This document shows, one piece after another, positions 16,841-25,602 of a stretch of 34,643 bases of DNA. Position 1 is the stretch's first letter. Each line of letters opens with the position of its first letter. The DNA is from Tenacibaculum agarivorans (GTDB lineage Bacteria; Bacteroidota; Bacteroidia; Flavobacteriales; Flavobacteriaceae). The stretch spans positions 1 to 34,643 of the forward strand of contig NZ_MSMP01000044.1 in assembly GCF_001936575.1 (NCBI RefSeq). The letters run 5' to 3'. Under the pieces are notes generated by a model, which saw only the letters and a program-made list of their open reading frames with translations, made no database searches and had not been told where the DNA came from. The position numbers and the translations under genes are program-made.

Positions 16841-18064
16841 ATGAGATTAATGCAAAAAATTTTATCTATTTATGTTTTATTCTTTTCTGTACTAACAAAC
16901 AGTCAAGACATAAAATCTGTTCAACTCAGACCTGTTGGGATTGAATCATTTGTATCTATTGTTCCTTTGGGAACCGTTCTACAACTTTCTTTTGATGATT
17001 TAGATGGTGATAATAAGGAATATCTCTATAAAATTGAACATATGACTTATGATTGGAAGTCTAGCAACCTTCAATCAAATCAATATATAGATGGTTTTGA
17101 TCAGAATTATATTATTGATGTCACCAACTCTTTCAATACGCTTCAAGGCTACACACACTATCGCGTTCAAATACCGAATCAAAATACTAGAATCACGCAA
17201 AGTGGAAATTATTTAATTTCAGTGATTAATGAAGATGATGAAATAATTTTCACTAGAAGATGCGTATTTTATGAAAACCTGACTACTGTAGGAGTTAATG
17301 TATTAAGAAGTCGAGAAACCAAGCTAAATAATACTGAACAAACCGTACAGTTTTTAGTAAACCATAAAGGGTTACACATCAACAATCCTTTTCAAGAAAT
17401 AAAAGTTCAATTATTCCAAAATAACAATTGGAATACTGCCATTTCTGACATACAACCACTCTTTGTAAGAAATGACCAACTGATTTATAATCATACATTA
17501 AAAACTAATTTCCCTGGTGGAAACGAATTTTTAGGATTCGATAATAAACGAGTTAGAAGTACTAGTCTAAATATTGCTAAAACTGAGCGAAAAGATATAT
17601 TTCATAATTATCTGTACACAGACATTGAACGAAGAACCAAACCATACGCTTATAATCCTGACATTAATGGACAATTTATCATCAGAACCTTAGATGCTAA
17701 TGATGAAAACTCTGAGGCGGACTATGCTATGATTCATTTTTCATTAGACGTATTTCAATCTTATGAAGGTAAAGATGTATATGTGTATGGGGCTTTCAAT
17801 GATTTTCAACTCACCGAAGAGAATAAAATGTCTTTTAATAGTGAAGAAAACATCTACCAAGCCGATATTTTATTAAAGCAAGGGTTCTACAATTATACCT
17901 ATGTAACAGTAGACCAAGATGAGAAAATTGATCGTAATGAAATTAATGGTTCTTTTTTTGAAACTGAAAATGAATATACAGCAATTATCTACTACAAACC
18001 CTTTGGAGGACTGTTTGATAGAGTAATTGGCGTAGGTTACGGATACTTCGATCAAAATCGTTAA
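16841..18064 (+). CDS. type IX secretion system plug protein (DUF5103 family)
   Basis: 407 residues. Signal peptide at about 1-21 (ends TNSQ). The DUF5103 / T9SS plug signature is clear: KIEHMTYDWKSSNL, YIDGFDQNYI, FNTLQGYTHYRVQIPN and SGNYLISVIN in the first half, and YVYGAFNDF-type beta-sandwich with YNYTYV in the second. In Flavobacterium the Plug protein blocks the periplasmic side of the SprA translocon in the outer membrane when the pore is not loaded (established for T9SS). An alternative ATG lies three codons downstream. The other T9SS genes are not in the window; the sorting-domain protein at 23822-25462 is a possible client of the system. Confidence 0.88.
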   Translation: MRLMQKILSIYVLFFSVLTNSQDIKSVQLRPVGIESFVSIVPLGTVLQLSFDDLDGDNKEYLYKIEHMTYDWKSSNLQSNQYIDGFDQNYIIDVTNSFNTLQGYTHYRVQIPNQNTRITQSGNYLISVINEDDEIIFTRRCVFYENLTTVGVNVLRSRETKLNNTEQTVQFLVNHKGLHINNPFQEIKVQLFQNNNWNTAISDIQPLFVRNDQLIYNHTLKTNFPGGNEFLGFDNKRVRSTSLNIAKTERKDIFHNYLYTDIERRTKPYAYNPDINGQFIIRTLDANDENSEADYAMIHFSLDVFQSYEGKDVYVYGAFNDFQLTEENKMSFNSEENIYQADILLKQGFYNYTYVTVDQDEKIDRNEINGSFFETENEYTAIIYYKPFGGLFDRVIGVGYGYFDQNR

Positions 18065-18111
18065 ACTGGTTAATGAATTGTAATTTTAAATAAAAAGTTA
18101 TACTTTAGTGT

Positions 18112-18498
18112 ATGTTTCAACAAATTACTAAAGGAATAAAAATTTCTGTTAAAACTACTTACAATGGCACTATATATAGAGGCTACTTACAGCATTACGC
18201 CTTTAGTTATTTTGTAAGTATAAAAAACAATTCAAAAGATACAGTTCAACTATTAGAGCGATTTTGGACTATACTTGATGCTTTAAATGAAGATGAATTT
18301 GTAGAAGGAGAAGGAGTTGTTGGACAAACACCAATTATAAAACCTAATGGAGAATACAATTACAGGTCTAATTGTTTTTTATTATCACCCATTGGAGCTA
18401 TGACAGGCAAATACAAAATGATTAACACCAATACTCAAGAAGAATTCTTAGTAGACATACCAACTTTTCAACTAATCACTACACCTACGCTTAATTAA
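18112..18498 (+). CDS. apaG: ApaG family protein
   Basis: 128 residues, the usual length. A single FN3-like beta-sandwich with the family signatures FSYFVSIKNNSKDTVQLLERFW, VVGQTPIIKPNGEYNYRS (split here across strands) and PIGAMTGKYKM. ApaG was linked to Co2+/Mg2+ efflux in Salmonella, but its biochemical role is not settled. The stop codon is immediately followed by the ATG of the DUF3667 gene, so the two are very likely co-transcribed. Confidence 0.93.
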   Translation: MFQQITKGIKISVKTTYNGTIYRGYLQHYAFSYFVSIKNNSKDTVQLLERFWTILDALNEDEFVEGEGVVGQTPIIKPNGEYNYRSNCFLLSPIGAMTGKYKMINTNTQEEFLVDIPTFQLITTPTLN

Positions 18499-19590
18499 AT
18501 GGCGAAAAAAAATAAACCTCAACAATTTAAGAGTTTAAATTGTTTGAACTGCGGATTTCCTTTTTCTGGTCATGAAACGTATTGCCCAAACTGCGGACAA
18601 AAAAATAAAGATCATAGAATTTCTATAGGTAATTTTATTAGAGAAGTATTTGCTGGATTTTTCTCTTGGGATGCTAAGTTTTGGAGAACATTATTTCCTC
18701 TATTGACAAGACCTGGAAAAGTATCGAAAGATTATATTGAAGGAAAAAGAGTTCGTTACACTAACCCTTTTCGATTTTATCTAACTTCATCAATTATCTT
18801 TTTTTTACTGGCTGGAGCCAAACAAACTTACACTGATTATAAAAAACTAACAGCAACTGATGCCAAAGCTTCTTTAGAAAGAAAAGAAGCTAGAACACGA
18901 AAAGAATCACTCCAAAAAAATATTTACAAAGGCATAGACAGTTTTACTACAGCTAATGATTCAATCAACAACGCTAAAATAGATTCCACCAAAGTTTTGA
19001 AGGAACAAGTTGAAAATTTAAAAATATCATTTGGCAATAATGACAATATTGTACAATTTATACAATTTCAAAAAAAGAACCCTCATCTTACTGTAGATGA
19101 AGCATTAGACAGCTTAAAAGTAGAAAAAACATTTAGTAATCTTTTTTGGTATTCTAAGAGTAGAACTATAAACAAATTGATTAGCGATGATGATGAAGCA
19201 GAAAAGTTTAGCAAGCATTTTATTTCTTATTTATCGTTTATATTCCTAACTCTTTTACCCGTTTTTGCCATTTTTCTTAAACTGATTTATGTAAGAAGAA
19301 AGTTTAATTATATTGAACATTTAATCTTTTCATTTCATACACAAACCGTTGCTTTTATTATTTTAACCTTACTGGTATTAACCAGTTTCTTTTTCACTAT
19401 TGAAACAACGGATATTTTAACTATATTTTCTATTTCGTTTTTAGTTTACCTATACATCGCTATGCTTAATTTTTATAAGCAAAAATGGTTTAAAACATTT
19501 ATTAAATTTATTATCGTAAACACTTTGTTCTTTTTACTATTTGCTGTAATATTTTCTGCGTTTTCAATGGTAAGTTTTGCCTTTTACTAA
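18499..19590 (+). CDS. DUF3667 zinc-ribbon membrane protein
   Basis: 363 residues. The N-terminus has a zinc ribbon, C15-LN-C18 ... C29-PN-C32, followed by the DUF3667 features (FIREVFAGFFSWDAKFWRT, LLTRPGKVSKDYIEGKR and VRYTNPFRFYLTSS). One membrane helix follows (ending near residue 107), then a polar/coiled region of about 130 residues and four hydrophobic helices at the C-terminus. The function is unknown; the family is common in Bacteroidota. It begins directly after apaG. Its stop overlaps the convergent NRDE gene by 4 bp, with no terminator between them. Confidence 0.85.
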   Translation: MAKKNKPQQFKSLNCLNCGFPFSGHETYCPNCGQKNKDHRISIGNFIREVFAGFFSWDAKFWRTLFPLLTRPGKVSKDYIEGKRVRYTNPFRFYLTSSIIFFLLAGAKQTYTDYKKLTATDAKASLERKEARTRKESLQKNIYKGIDSFTTANDSINNAKIDSTKVLKEQVENLKISFGNNDNIVQFIQFQKKNPHLTVDEALDSLKVEKTFSNLFWYSKSRTINKLISDDDEAEKFSKHFISYLSFIFLTLLPVFAIFLKLIYVRRKFNYIEHLIFSFHTQTVAFIILTLLVLTSFFFTIETTDILTIFSISFLVYLYIAMLNFYKQKWFKTFIKFIIVNTLFFLLFAVIFSAFSMVSFAFY

Positions 19591-20279
19591 TCCTGAAGCA
19601 TTTCGACATAATCTACGTAAGAAACAGAAACGTCAGTATTCATTTTTTGAACAACCGTAGTACTGATTGTTTCCACTCTTTTTCGTTTCATTTTTGGTGA
19701 AATTTCAACATTTCCTTTGTTTTCATCTTGATGAAACTTTAAAATTCTTTCTTGTGTATACAGTTTATTTTTCTCTAACCATGCAGCAAACCATTCCCTT
19801 CTTAATACTTTCATCTCTTCAGTGTATAACGTGGAACTCGACCAAATGTGAGGTTCATTGGCCAACTTCTTAAATGATTTCTCCTCGCCTGTCCACACCA
19901 ATTCATATGCTTGTAACTCTTTACTCCAATCTACCAGCACAATCGTAAACGGTTCAATATCTGCTAAATTTAATTCTTGAATTGCGACAACAACATCTTC
20001 AACTTTTAGCAACTCCTTTACAATTACTCCTCTACTTGCCCTATAACTTTCTTTTCTTATATGATTTTCAAAACCCCCGTTCAATAAACAAATTAATCGA
20101 TCTTTTTCACTAACTCCTATCCAAGTTCCACCCGCTAATACATCTTTAGGGTAAGTTAAAGTCACACCATCTTCAATATAACTAGTCGGTGCAATAGTTT
20201 TTCTTTTTGGGTTTTCATCTCTGTTTGAGGTTAAAATAAAATCATTATTTCCTAAAGGAAGATAGGTTACAGTACACAT
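19587..20279 (-). CDS. NRDE/TANGO2 family protein
   Basis: 230 residues. It begins MCTVTYLP, so Cys2 could be an N-terminal nucleophile, and contains the family signature TSNRDENP and then GGTWIGVSE and LLNGG. Homologues include human TANGO2, linked to haem/lipid handling; the bacterial role is undefined. The gene converges with the DUF3667 gene (4 bp overlap) and diverges from pruA. A TTTG-N18-TAAATTTTG element upstream is a near-consensus promoter. Confidence 0.88.
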   Translation of the reverse strand: MCTVTYLPLGNNDFILTSNRDENPKRKTIAPTSYIEDGVTLTYPKDVLAGGTWIGVSEKDRLICLLNGGFENHIRKESYRASRGVIVKELLKVEDVVVAIQELNLADIEPFTIVLVDWSKELQAYELVWTGEEKSFKKLANEPHIWSSSTLYTEEMKVLRREWFAAWLEKNKLYTQERILKFHQDENKGNVEISPKMKRKRVETISTTVVQKMNTDVSVSYVDYVEMLQD

Positions 20280-20304
20280 ATAATTTTCTTATAAAGTTCT
20301 TATA

Positions 20305-20335
20305 CAAAATTTAACACAGGGTAAGCATTTACAAA
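20305..20335 (-). promoter_or_regulatory. candidate promoter of the NRDE gene
   Basis: Minus strand TTTG (20332-20335), 18-nt spacer, TAAATTTTG (20305-20313). The -7 box is one base longer than TAnnTTTG. It is 26 bp upstream of the start codon. Confidence 0.35.
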
Positions 20336-20361
20336 ACCGTAAAAAAACACCTTAAAAATTG

Positions 20362-20369
20362 TACATTTG
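20362..20369 (+). promoter_or_regulatory. candidate -7 box of pruA
   Basis: TACATTTG matches TAnnTTTG, 40 bp upstream of the preferred pruA start at 20409. I see no clear -33 TTTG. It overlaps the alternative TTG start at 20367, which argues against that start. Confidence 0.4.
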
Positions 20370-20408
20370 CGAAACCAAAATTATCACATCTTAAATCAAT
20401 ACACAACC

Positions 20409-22034
20409 ATGGGAAAAGGATTTTTCAATGTACCGGTTGCAGTTAACGAACCTGTAAAGAGCTACGCTCCAGGATCTGCAGAAAGAGCAGCTGTTGCTGA
20501 ACAATATAAAACATATTTTAACGGTTCAATGGATGTACCAATGTATATTGGTAGTGAAGAAGTAAGAACTGGAACAACTAAAAACATGACTCCTCCACAT
20601 GATCATCAACATGTAGTAGGACAATATCATGTTGGAGATAAAACAAATGCACAACAGGCTATTGACGCTGCCTTAACAGCTCGTACAGAATGGGCTCAAT
20701 TACCTTGGGAGCAAAGAGCTGCTATCTTTTTACGCGCTGCTGAATTAATTGCTGGACCATATAGAGCTAAGATTAATGCTGCAACAATGATTGCACAATC
20801 TAAGACTGTACATCAAGCAGAAATTGATGCTGCATGTGAGTTAATTGACTTTTTACGTTTTAACGTAGAGTACATGTCTGATATTTATACTGAGCAACCA
20901 AACTCTGACGACGGAATTTGGAACCGCGTTGAGTATAGACCTTTAGAAGGTTTTGTATATGCAATTACACCTTTCAACTTTACTGCAATTGCCGCAAATT
21001 TACCAGCTTCTGCAGCAATGATGGGAAATACAGTAGTTTGGAAACCATCTGACAGCCAAGTATTTTCTGCAAATGTAATTATGGAAGTATTTAAAGAAGC
21101 AGGAGTACCTAATGGAGTAATTAATGTTGTTTATGGAGACCCTGTTGAAATTACGGATGTAGTATTAGCTTCTCCTGATTTTGCTGGATTACATTTCACT
21201 GGTTCTACTTATGTTTTCAAAGAATTATGGAAGCAAATAGGACAAAATATTCACAGCTATAAAACATACCCAAGAATTGTTGGTGAAACTGGAGGAAAAG
21301 ACTTTATCGTTGCTCACCCATCAGCTAATCCTAAACAAGTAGCTACTGGTATTTCTCGAGGTGCTTTTGAATTCCAAGGACAAAAATGTTCTGCTGCCTC
21401 AAGAGTTTACTTACCAAAATCTATTGCTGAAGAAACTATTAATTTTGTAAAAGAAGATGTTGCTTCTTTCAAAATGGGATCTCCAGAAGATATGAGTAAC
21501 TTTATTACTGCTGTTATCCATGAAGGTTCTTTTGACAAATTAGCTAAATACATAGATCAAGCTAAAGAAGATGATAATGTAGAGATCGTTGCCGGTGGTG
21601 GTTATGACAAATCTAAAGGATACTTTATAGAACCTACAGTTTTATTAACTACAGATCCTAAGTATACTACTATGGAAACTGAATTATTTGGTCCTGTAGT
21701 TACCATATATGTTTATGAAGATGAAGCTTGGGAAGAAACATTAGCATTAGTAGACAATACATCTGAATATGCGCTAACAGGTGCTGTATTCTCTACAGAT
21801 AGATACGCTATTGCACAAGCTACTAAAGCATTAGAAAATTGTGCTGGAAACTTCTACGTTAATGACAAACCTACAGGAGCTGTAGTAGGGCAACAACCAT
21901 TTGGTGGTGCAAGAGCTTCTGGAACTAATGATAAAGCAGGTTCTGCACAAAACTTATTACGTTGGGTATCCCCTCGTTTAATTAAAGAAACATTTGTTTC
22001 TCCAACAAACTATAGATATCCATTCTTAGGTTAA
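20409..22034 (+). CDS. pruA: L-glutamate gamma-semialdehyde (delta-1-pyrroline-5-carboxylate) dehydrogenase
   Basis: 541 residues from ATG 20409 (MGKGFFNVPVAVNEPVKSY); a TTG at 20367 in the same frame lies on the promoter box. It oxidises glutamate semialdehyde to glutamate with NAD+, the second step of proline catabolism, in the cytoplasm. Aldehyde dehydrogenase hallmarks are present: YAITPFNFTAI, catalytic E293 (VGETGGKDF), nucleophile C327 (GQKCSAASR) and ETELFGPVV. The length fits the eukaryote-like stand-alone P5CDH type rather than a fused PutA. No proline dehydrogenase gene is in the window. A terminator follows. Confidence 0.95.
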   Translation: MGKGFFNVPVAVNEPVKSYAPGSAERAAVAEQYKTYFNGSMDVPMYIGSEEVRTGTTKNMTPPHDHQHVVGQYHVGDKTNAQQAIDAALTARTEWAQLPWEQRAAIFLRAAELIAGPYRAKINAATMIAQSKTVHQAEIDAACELIDFLRFNVEYMSDIYTEQPNSDDGIWNRVEYRPLEGFVYAITPFNFTAIAANLPASAAMMGNTVVWKPSDSQVFSANVIMEVFKEAGVPNGVINVVYGDPVEITDVVLASPDFAGLHFTGSTYVFKELWKQIGQNIHSYKTYPRIVGETGGKDFIVAHPSANPKQVATGISRGAFEFQGQKCSAASRVYLPKSIAEETINFVKEDVASFKMGSPEDMSNFITAVIHEGSFDKLAKYIDQAKEDDNVEIVAGGGYDKSKGYFIEPTVLLTTDPKYTTMETELFGPVVTIYVYEDEAWEETLALVDNTSEYALTGAVFSTDRYAIAQATKALENCAGNFYVNDKPTGAVVGQQPFGGARASGTNDKAGSAQNLLRWVSPRLIKETFVSPTNYRYPFLG

Positions 22035-22060
22035 TTTTTTAAAAAAAATTGAATAGTATA

Positions 22061-22090
22061 AAAGATTGGAAAAATATTTCCAATCTTTTT
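22061..22090 (+). terminator. intrinsic terminator after pruA
   Basis: 12-bp stem AAAGATTGGAAA / TTTCCAATCTTT with loop AATA, followed by T residues, 27 bp after the pruA stop. Confidence 0.75.
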
Positions 22091-22164
22091 GCGTTTATAG
22101 GCTAATTGTTATTAATTTTATAGCGGTTATTAACTAATTACTAACCATTTAATAATCCCCACAT

Positions 22165-23793
22165 ATGAATTATCTAGACCTACATAGTGAGGCTTTAGGA
22201 TTACGAAAAGCTAAGCATTTACTTAGAAGGGCTTCTTTTACTTATAATAAAGCTACTCTAAATGAATTTGCAGCCTTAACTCCTGAACAAGCATTTGATC
22301 GATTAATAACAATCGAAACTAACAAATTAGCAGAACCTTATGACAATAAACCTGATGGTAGTCCTCATGGTTTTTGGACTTCTAATCCAGATGGATCAGA
22401 TTTAGATGGTCAGTTTAGAAAAAAAATATACACAGCATACTGGTGGTGGTATAATGGATTGCATCAAAATTCTTTGTTACAAAAGATGACATTCTTTTTG
22501 CATACATCTTTTACTGTATCAAAATTTGACGCAGGTTCCTCAGTTCATTTTTATGACCACATGAGGTTACTAGAACACTATGCTTTTGGCAACTTAAAAA
22601 CCATGTCTAAAAAAATAACCTATGATAATTCAATGTTAGGTTATTTAGATAACACAAAAAATAACGCAAATAACCCCAACGAAAACTACGCTAGAGAGTT
22701 TCTAGAGCTTTTTACTATTTTAAAAGCTGAACAAATTGGTAGTGGTGATTATACAAACTTTACCGAATTAGATGTTCAACAAGCCGCTAAGGTATTTTCT
22801 GGAATCAAGACAAAATACGACAGAAGTATTATTGATCCAGATACAGGGATACCTATGGGAAGAATAGATAAAAATAGACATGATAAGGATGATAAAACAT
22901 TTAGTCATGCTTTTGATAATACTGTAATTGTTGGTAATGATACTGAGTTAGGTATTGTTCAAGAGCTGGATGCTTTTGTTGAAATGGTATTTAGTAAAGA
23001 TGCTACTGCTATTTCTTTTGTAAGAAAGTTATATCGATTCTTTGTAAAAAGTGAATGGGAAGATGATGTTGAAGATAATGTTATTGTTCCTTTAGCTACT
23101 TTGTTAAAAGACAGTGACTATGAGGTTCTACCTGTACTAAGGAAATTACTAACTTCTAAACATTTCTATGATGCTGATGATGCTATAGATAATGATGAAA
23201 TTATTGGAAGTATTGTAAAAAGCCCTTTACAATTAGCCAATGAATTGATTAGCTTTTTCAACATAACAATACCAGACCCTGTAACAGAATCTGATGATTT
23301 CTTTGGTTTCTTTAATTTCTTGTATAACTTTTTCTTAAAGTCTGCAAGTATGGAACTTTGGGCTCCTGATTCAGTAGCTGGATATCCTGCACACTATCAG
23401 AGTCCTGATTTTGATAGACACTGGTTTTCTTCAAATACGGTTTTAGCAAGGTATAAAATCATGGAAAGTCTACTTTCTGGTAGAAATAAAATTAGATTTA
23501 ACAGCAACATTAGAGTAGAATTAAACATTGTTAACTTTATTGAAGCAAATATTGCTGATCCTGCCGATGCTACTAATTTAATTACTGAACTAGCTGATTT
23601 CTTATATGCTGAACCCATAGACGATCTTAGGAAAGCCTATTTTGCTCAAAATCTATTAGAAGGTTTTGCAGACTATTATTGGACCAATGCTTGGTTAGGA
23701 TACCAAGGAACTGGAGATGATAGTGTAGTAAGAACTAGATTGAATGCGTTAATCATACAAATGATTAATGCTCCAGAATTCCAATTAATGTAA
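22165..23793 (+). CDS. DUF1800 family protein
   Basis: 542 residues. DUF1800 features: AKHLLRRASFTYNKATL at the start, LLQKMTFFLHTSFTV, NPNENYAREFLELFTI and LYRFFVKSEWEDD. The gene has no obvious signal peptide. DUF1800 proteins are of unknown function and nearly always lie next to a DUF1501 gene, as here (28 bp gap). The strong linkage suggests the two proteins work together, possibly in an exported complex. The promoter is not clear from the sequence. Confidence 0.88.
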   Translation: MNYLDLHSEALGLRKAKHLLRRASFTYNKATLNEFAALTPEQAFDRLITIETNKLAEPYDNKPDGSPHGFWTSNPDGSDLDGQFRKKIYTAYWWWYNGLHQNSLLQKMTFFLHTSFTVSKFDAGSSVHFYDHMRLLEHYAFGNLKTMSKKITYDNSMLGYLDNTKNNANNPNENYAREFLELFTILKAEQIGSGDYTNFTELDVQQAAKVFSGIKTKYDRSIIDPDTGIPMGRIDKNRHDKDDKTFSHAFDNTVIVGNDTELGIVQELDAFVEMVFSKDATAISFVRKLYRFFVKSEWEDDVEDNVIVPLATLLKDSDYEVLPVLRKLLTSKHFYDADDAIDNDEIIGSIVKSPLQLANELISFFNITIPDPVTESDDFFGFFNFLYNFFLKSASMELWAPDSVAGYPAHYQSPDFDRHWFSSNTVLARYKIMESLLSGRNKIRFNSNIRVELNIVNFIEANIADPADATNLITELADFLYAEPIDDLRKAYFAQNLLEGFADYYWTNAWLGYQGTGDDSVVRTRLNALIIQMINAPEFQLM

Positions 23794-23821
23794 AAAAGTA
23801 CCATCCCCTAAAACGAATCCC

Positions 23822-25462
23822 ATGAAAAGAAGAAATTTTATAAAACTAGCTTCAGCAACCTCAGCATTAGGATTAATGCCTTTTGAACTAAGCGCTATTT
23901 TGAAAGATATTGATATAGCAGACTGTGGAGATATATCTAATCGAAAATTAGTATTAGTAAATCTTGTAGGTGGTAATGACGGATTAAATTCTGCTGTTCC
24001 TATCGATGGTTATGATCTGTATGCTAATCTTCGTCCAACGATAAAAATCCCTAACTCTGGTGCTAATAGTTTTATAAAACTTGATGCATCTTTAGCCGAT
24101 AATCAACAAATTGGTTTACACCCAGCTTTAACGGGTTTTAAATCATTATATGACCAAGGAGAACTTAGAATTATTCAATCTGTTGGATATCCTTCGCAAA
24201 ACAAGAGTCATTTTGCTTCTAAAGATATTTATTCAACGGGAAATGATGGAAACAGCTGGAATAACGGAAAAGATTCAGGTTGGATGGGACGTTTTATGGA
24301 AAAGTATTATCCTGATGAAGTTGAAGAAACGTATCCTTTAGGTGTACAAATAGGAAATAATAAAACAGAACTTGGTTTCCATGGAGCTGAAGAACATGGA
24401 CTATCTATCAATATAACAGGGCAAGATCCTGCAGGATTTTTCACAGAGATAAGCGGTGCTGGTGGCGAACCGCCAACTACGATTCCAAATTCACATTTTG
24501 GTACAGAATTAGCTTATATTATAGATGTAAATAAAACCTCTAATAAATATGCTAAGTCTATTTCTGACGCTTTCGATAAAGGTAAAAATGCAACTACATA
24601 TGAAGACAATAATCTTTCCGATCAGTTAAAAACGGTAGCTAGGTTAATTAGTGGAGGATTACAATCTAGAGTATACTTAGTAAGTATTGGAGGATTTGAC
24701 ACACACAATAGTCAAAATCAAGCCAACGGAGATGTGAAAGGAAAACACCACGAATTATTAACTGAAGTTTCTACAGCGATTGAAGCTTTTGTAAAAGACT
24801 TAAATGAACAATCTTTAGGTGATGATGTAGTTGGATTGACATATTCTGAATTTGGTAGAAAAGCTAAGGAAAATGGAAACTTAGGAACTGATCATGGTGA
24901 GATTGCTCCTATGTTTGTATTTGGAAAACCTGTAAAAGGCGGGGTCTCTGGAACAAATCCAGATTTAACCGAAGCTACAGACAAAAACAACTATCAAATT
25001 GAAACGATTCAATACGATTACAGAGCTACCTTAGCCACTTTACTACAGGATTTCTTAGGCGCTTCTGATGCTGTTGTAGATCATGCATTTTTTAATCATT
25101 CCAACAGTAAAAGTTTTGTAGATAGTAAAATTGAAGATATTATAAAGAGTACACATTCAATTGCTAAAGGATGTATAGCTGAAGTTACTCCTCAAAACCC
25201 TAATCTTGAAGGTAAAGAAGGAAATTGGTTTGTATATCCAAATCCATTTACTGATCGATTAAATTTAAATGCGTTGGTAGATGACATACCTGGAGCAAGC
25301 TATAAGCTATTCAACTATAATGGTCAACTCGTTGCCAAAGGTCAAAAAGAAACGATCAATAATACTGTACTCATTGACGTTCCTGGATTATCTTCTGGAT
25401 TATATATTCTTCAAATAGGAGAAGGAAATGCAAAAGAAGTACACAAGGTATTTAAACTATAA
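23822..25462 (+). CDS. DUF1501 family protein with T9SS C-terminal sorting domain
   Basis: 546 residues. N-terminal Tat-like signal (KRRNFIKLAS, then a short hydrophobic stretch), a DUF1501 domain (alkaline phosphatase/sulfatase-like fold; VNLVGGNDGLN, SIGGFDTHN, TYSEFGRKAKENG and DHGEIAPMFVFG) and a type A T9SS sorting domain at about 469-546 (WFVYPNPFTDRL ... LSSGLYILQI ... KVFKL). The protein is therefore predicted to cross the inner membrane, perhaps folded, and then be secreted or surface-anchored by T9SS. Enzymatic activity is unproven. Partner gene DUF1800 is 28 bp upstream. Confidence 0.9.
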   Translation: MKRRNFIKLASATSALGLMPFELSAILKDIDIADCGDISNRKLVLVNLVGGNDGLNSAVPIDGYDLYANLRPTIKIPNSGANSFIKLDASLADNQQIGLHPALTGFKSLYDQGELRIIQSVGYPSQNKSHFASKDIYSTGNDGNSWNNGKDSGWMGRFMEKYYPDEVEETYPLGVQIGNNKTELGFHGAEEHGLSINITGQDPAGFFTEISGAGGEPPTTIPNSHFGTELAYIIDVNKTSNKYAKSISDAFDKGKNATTYEDNNLSDQLKTVARLISGGLQSRVYLVSIGGFDTHNSQNQANGDVKGKHHELLTEVSTAIEAFVKDLNEQSLGDDVVGLTYSEFGRKAKENGNLGTDHGEIAPMFVFGKPVKGGVSGTNPDLTEATDKNNYQIETIQYDYRATLATLLQDFLGASDAVVDHAFFNHSNSKSFVDSKIEDIIKSTHSIAKGCIAEVTPQNPNLEGKEGNWFVYPNPFTDRLNLNALVDDIPGASYKLFNYNGQLVAKGQKETINNTVLIDVPGLSSGLYILQIGEGNAKEVHKVFKL

Positions 25463-25472
25463 GATAGTTTTT

Positions 25473-25499
25473 AAAAAGTATTGAAGCACTTTTTCTGAA
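25473..25499 (+). terminator. weak terminator after DUF1501 gene
   Basis: Short 7-bp AT-rich stem AAAAAGT / ACTTTTT with loop ATTGAAGC, ten bases after the stop. Its low GC makes it uncertain. Confidence 0.35.
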
Positions 25500-25562
25500 A
25501 CAAAAATCCACATATATATAACAAACACCCACAACTAAAGGGTAATCGCTTAGATAAGGTAT

Positions 25563-25570
25563 TAAGTTTG
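25563..25570 (+). promoter_or_regulatory. candidate -7 box of 25603 gene
   Basis: TAAGTTTG matches TAnnTTTG, 33 bp upstream of the start codon at 25603. No convincing -33 element is seen. Confidence 0.35.
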
Positions 25571-25602
25571 ATCTAGTAGGATAAAACATAAAAACACAAA
25601 TT

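Noticed and set aside
24150..24341. Alternative-frame ORF within the DUF1501 gene
   Set aside because: Entirely inside a confidently assigned gene on the same strand, with no ribosome binding context.
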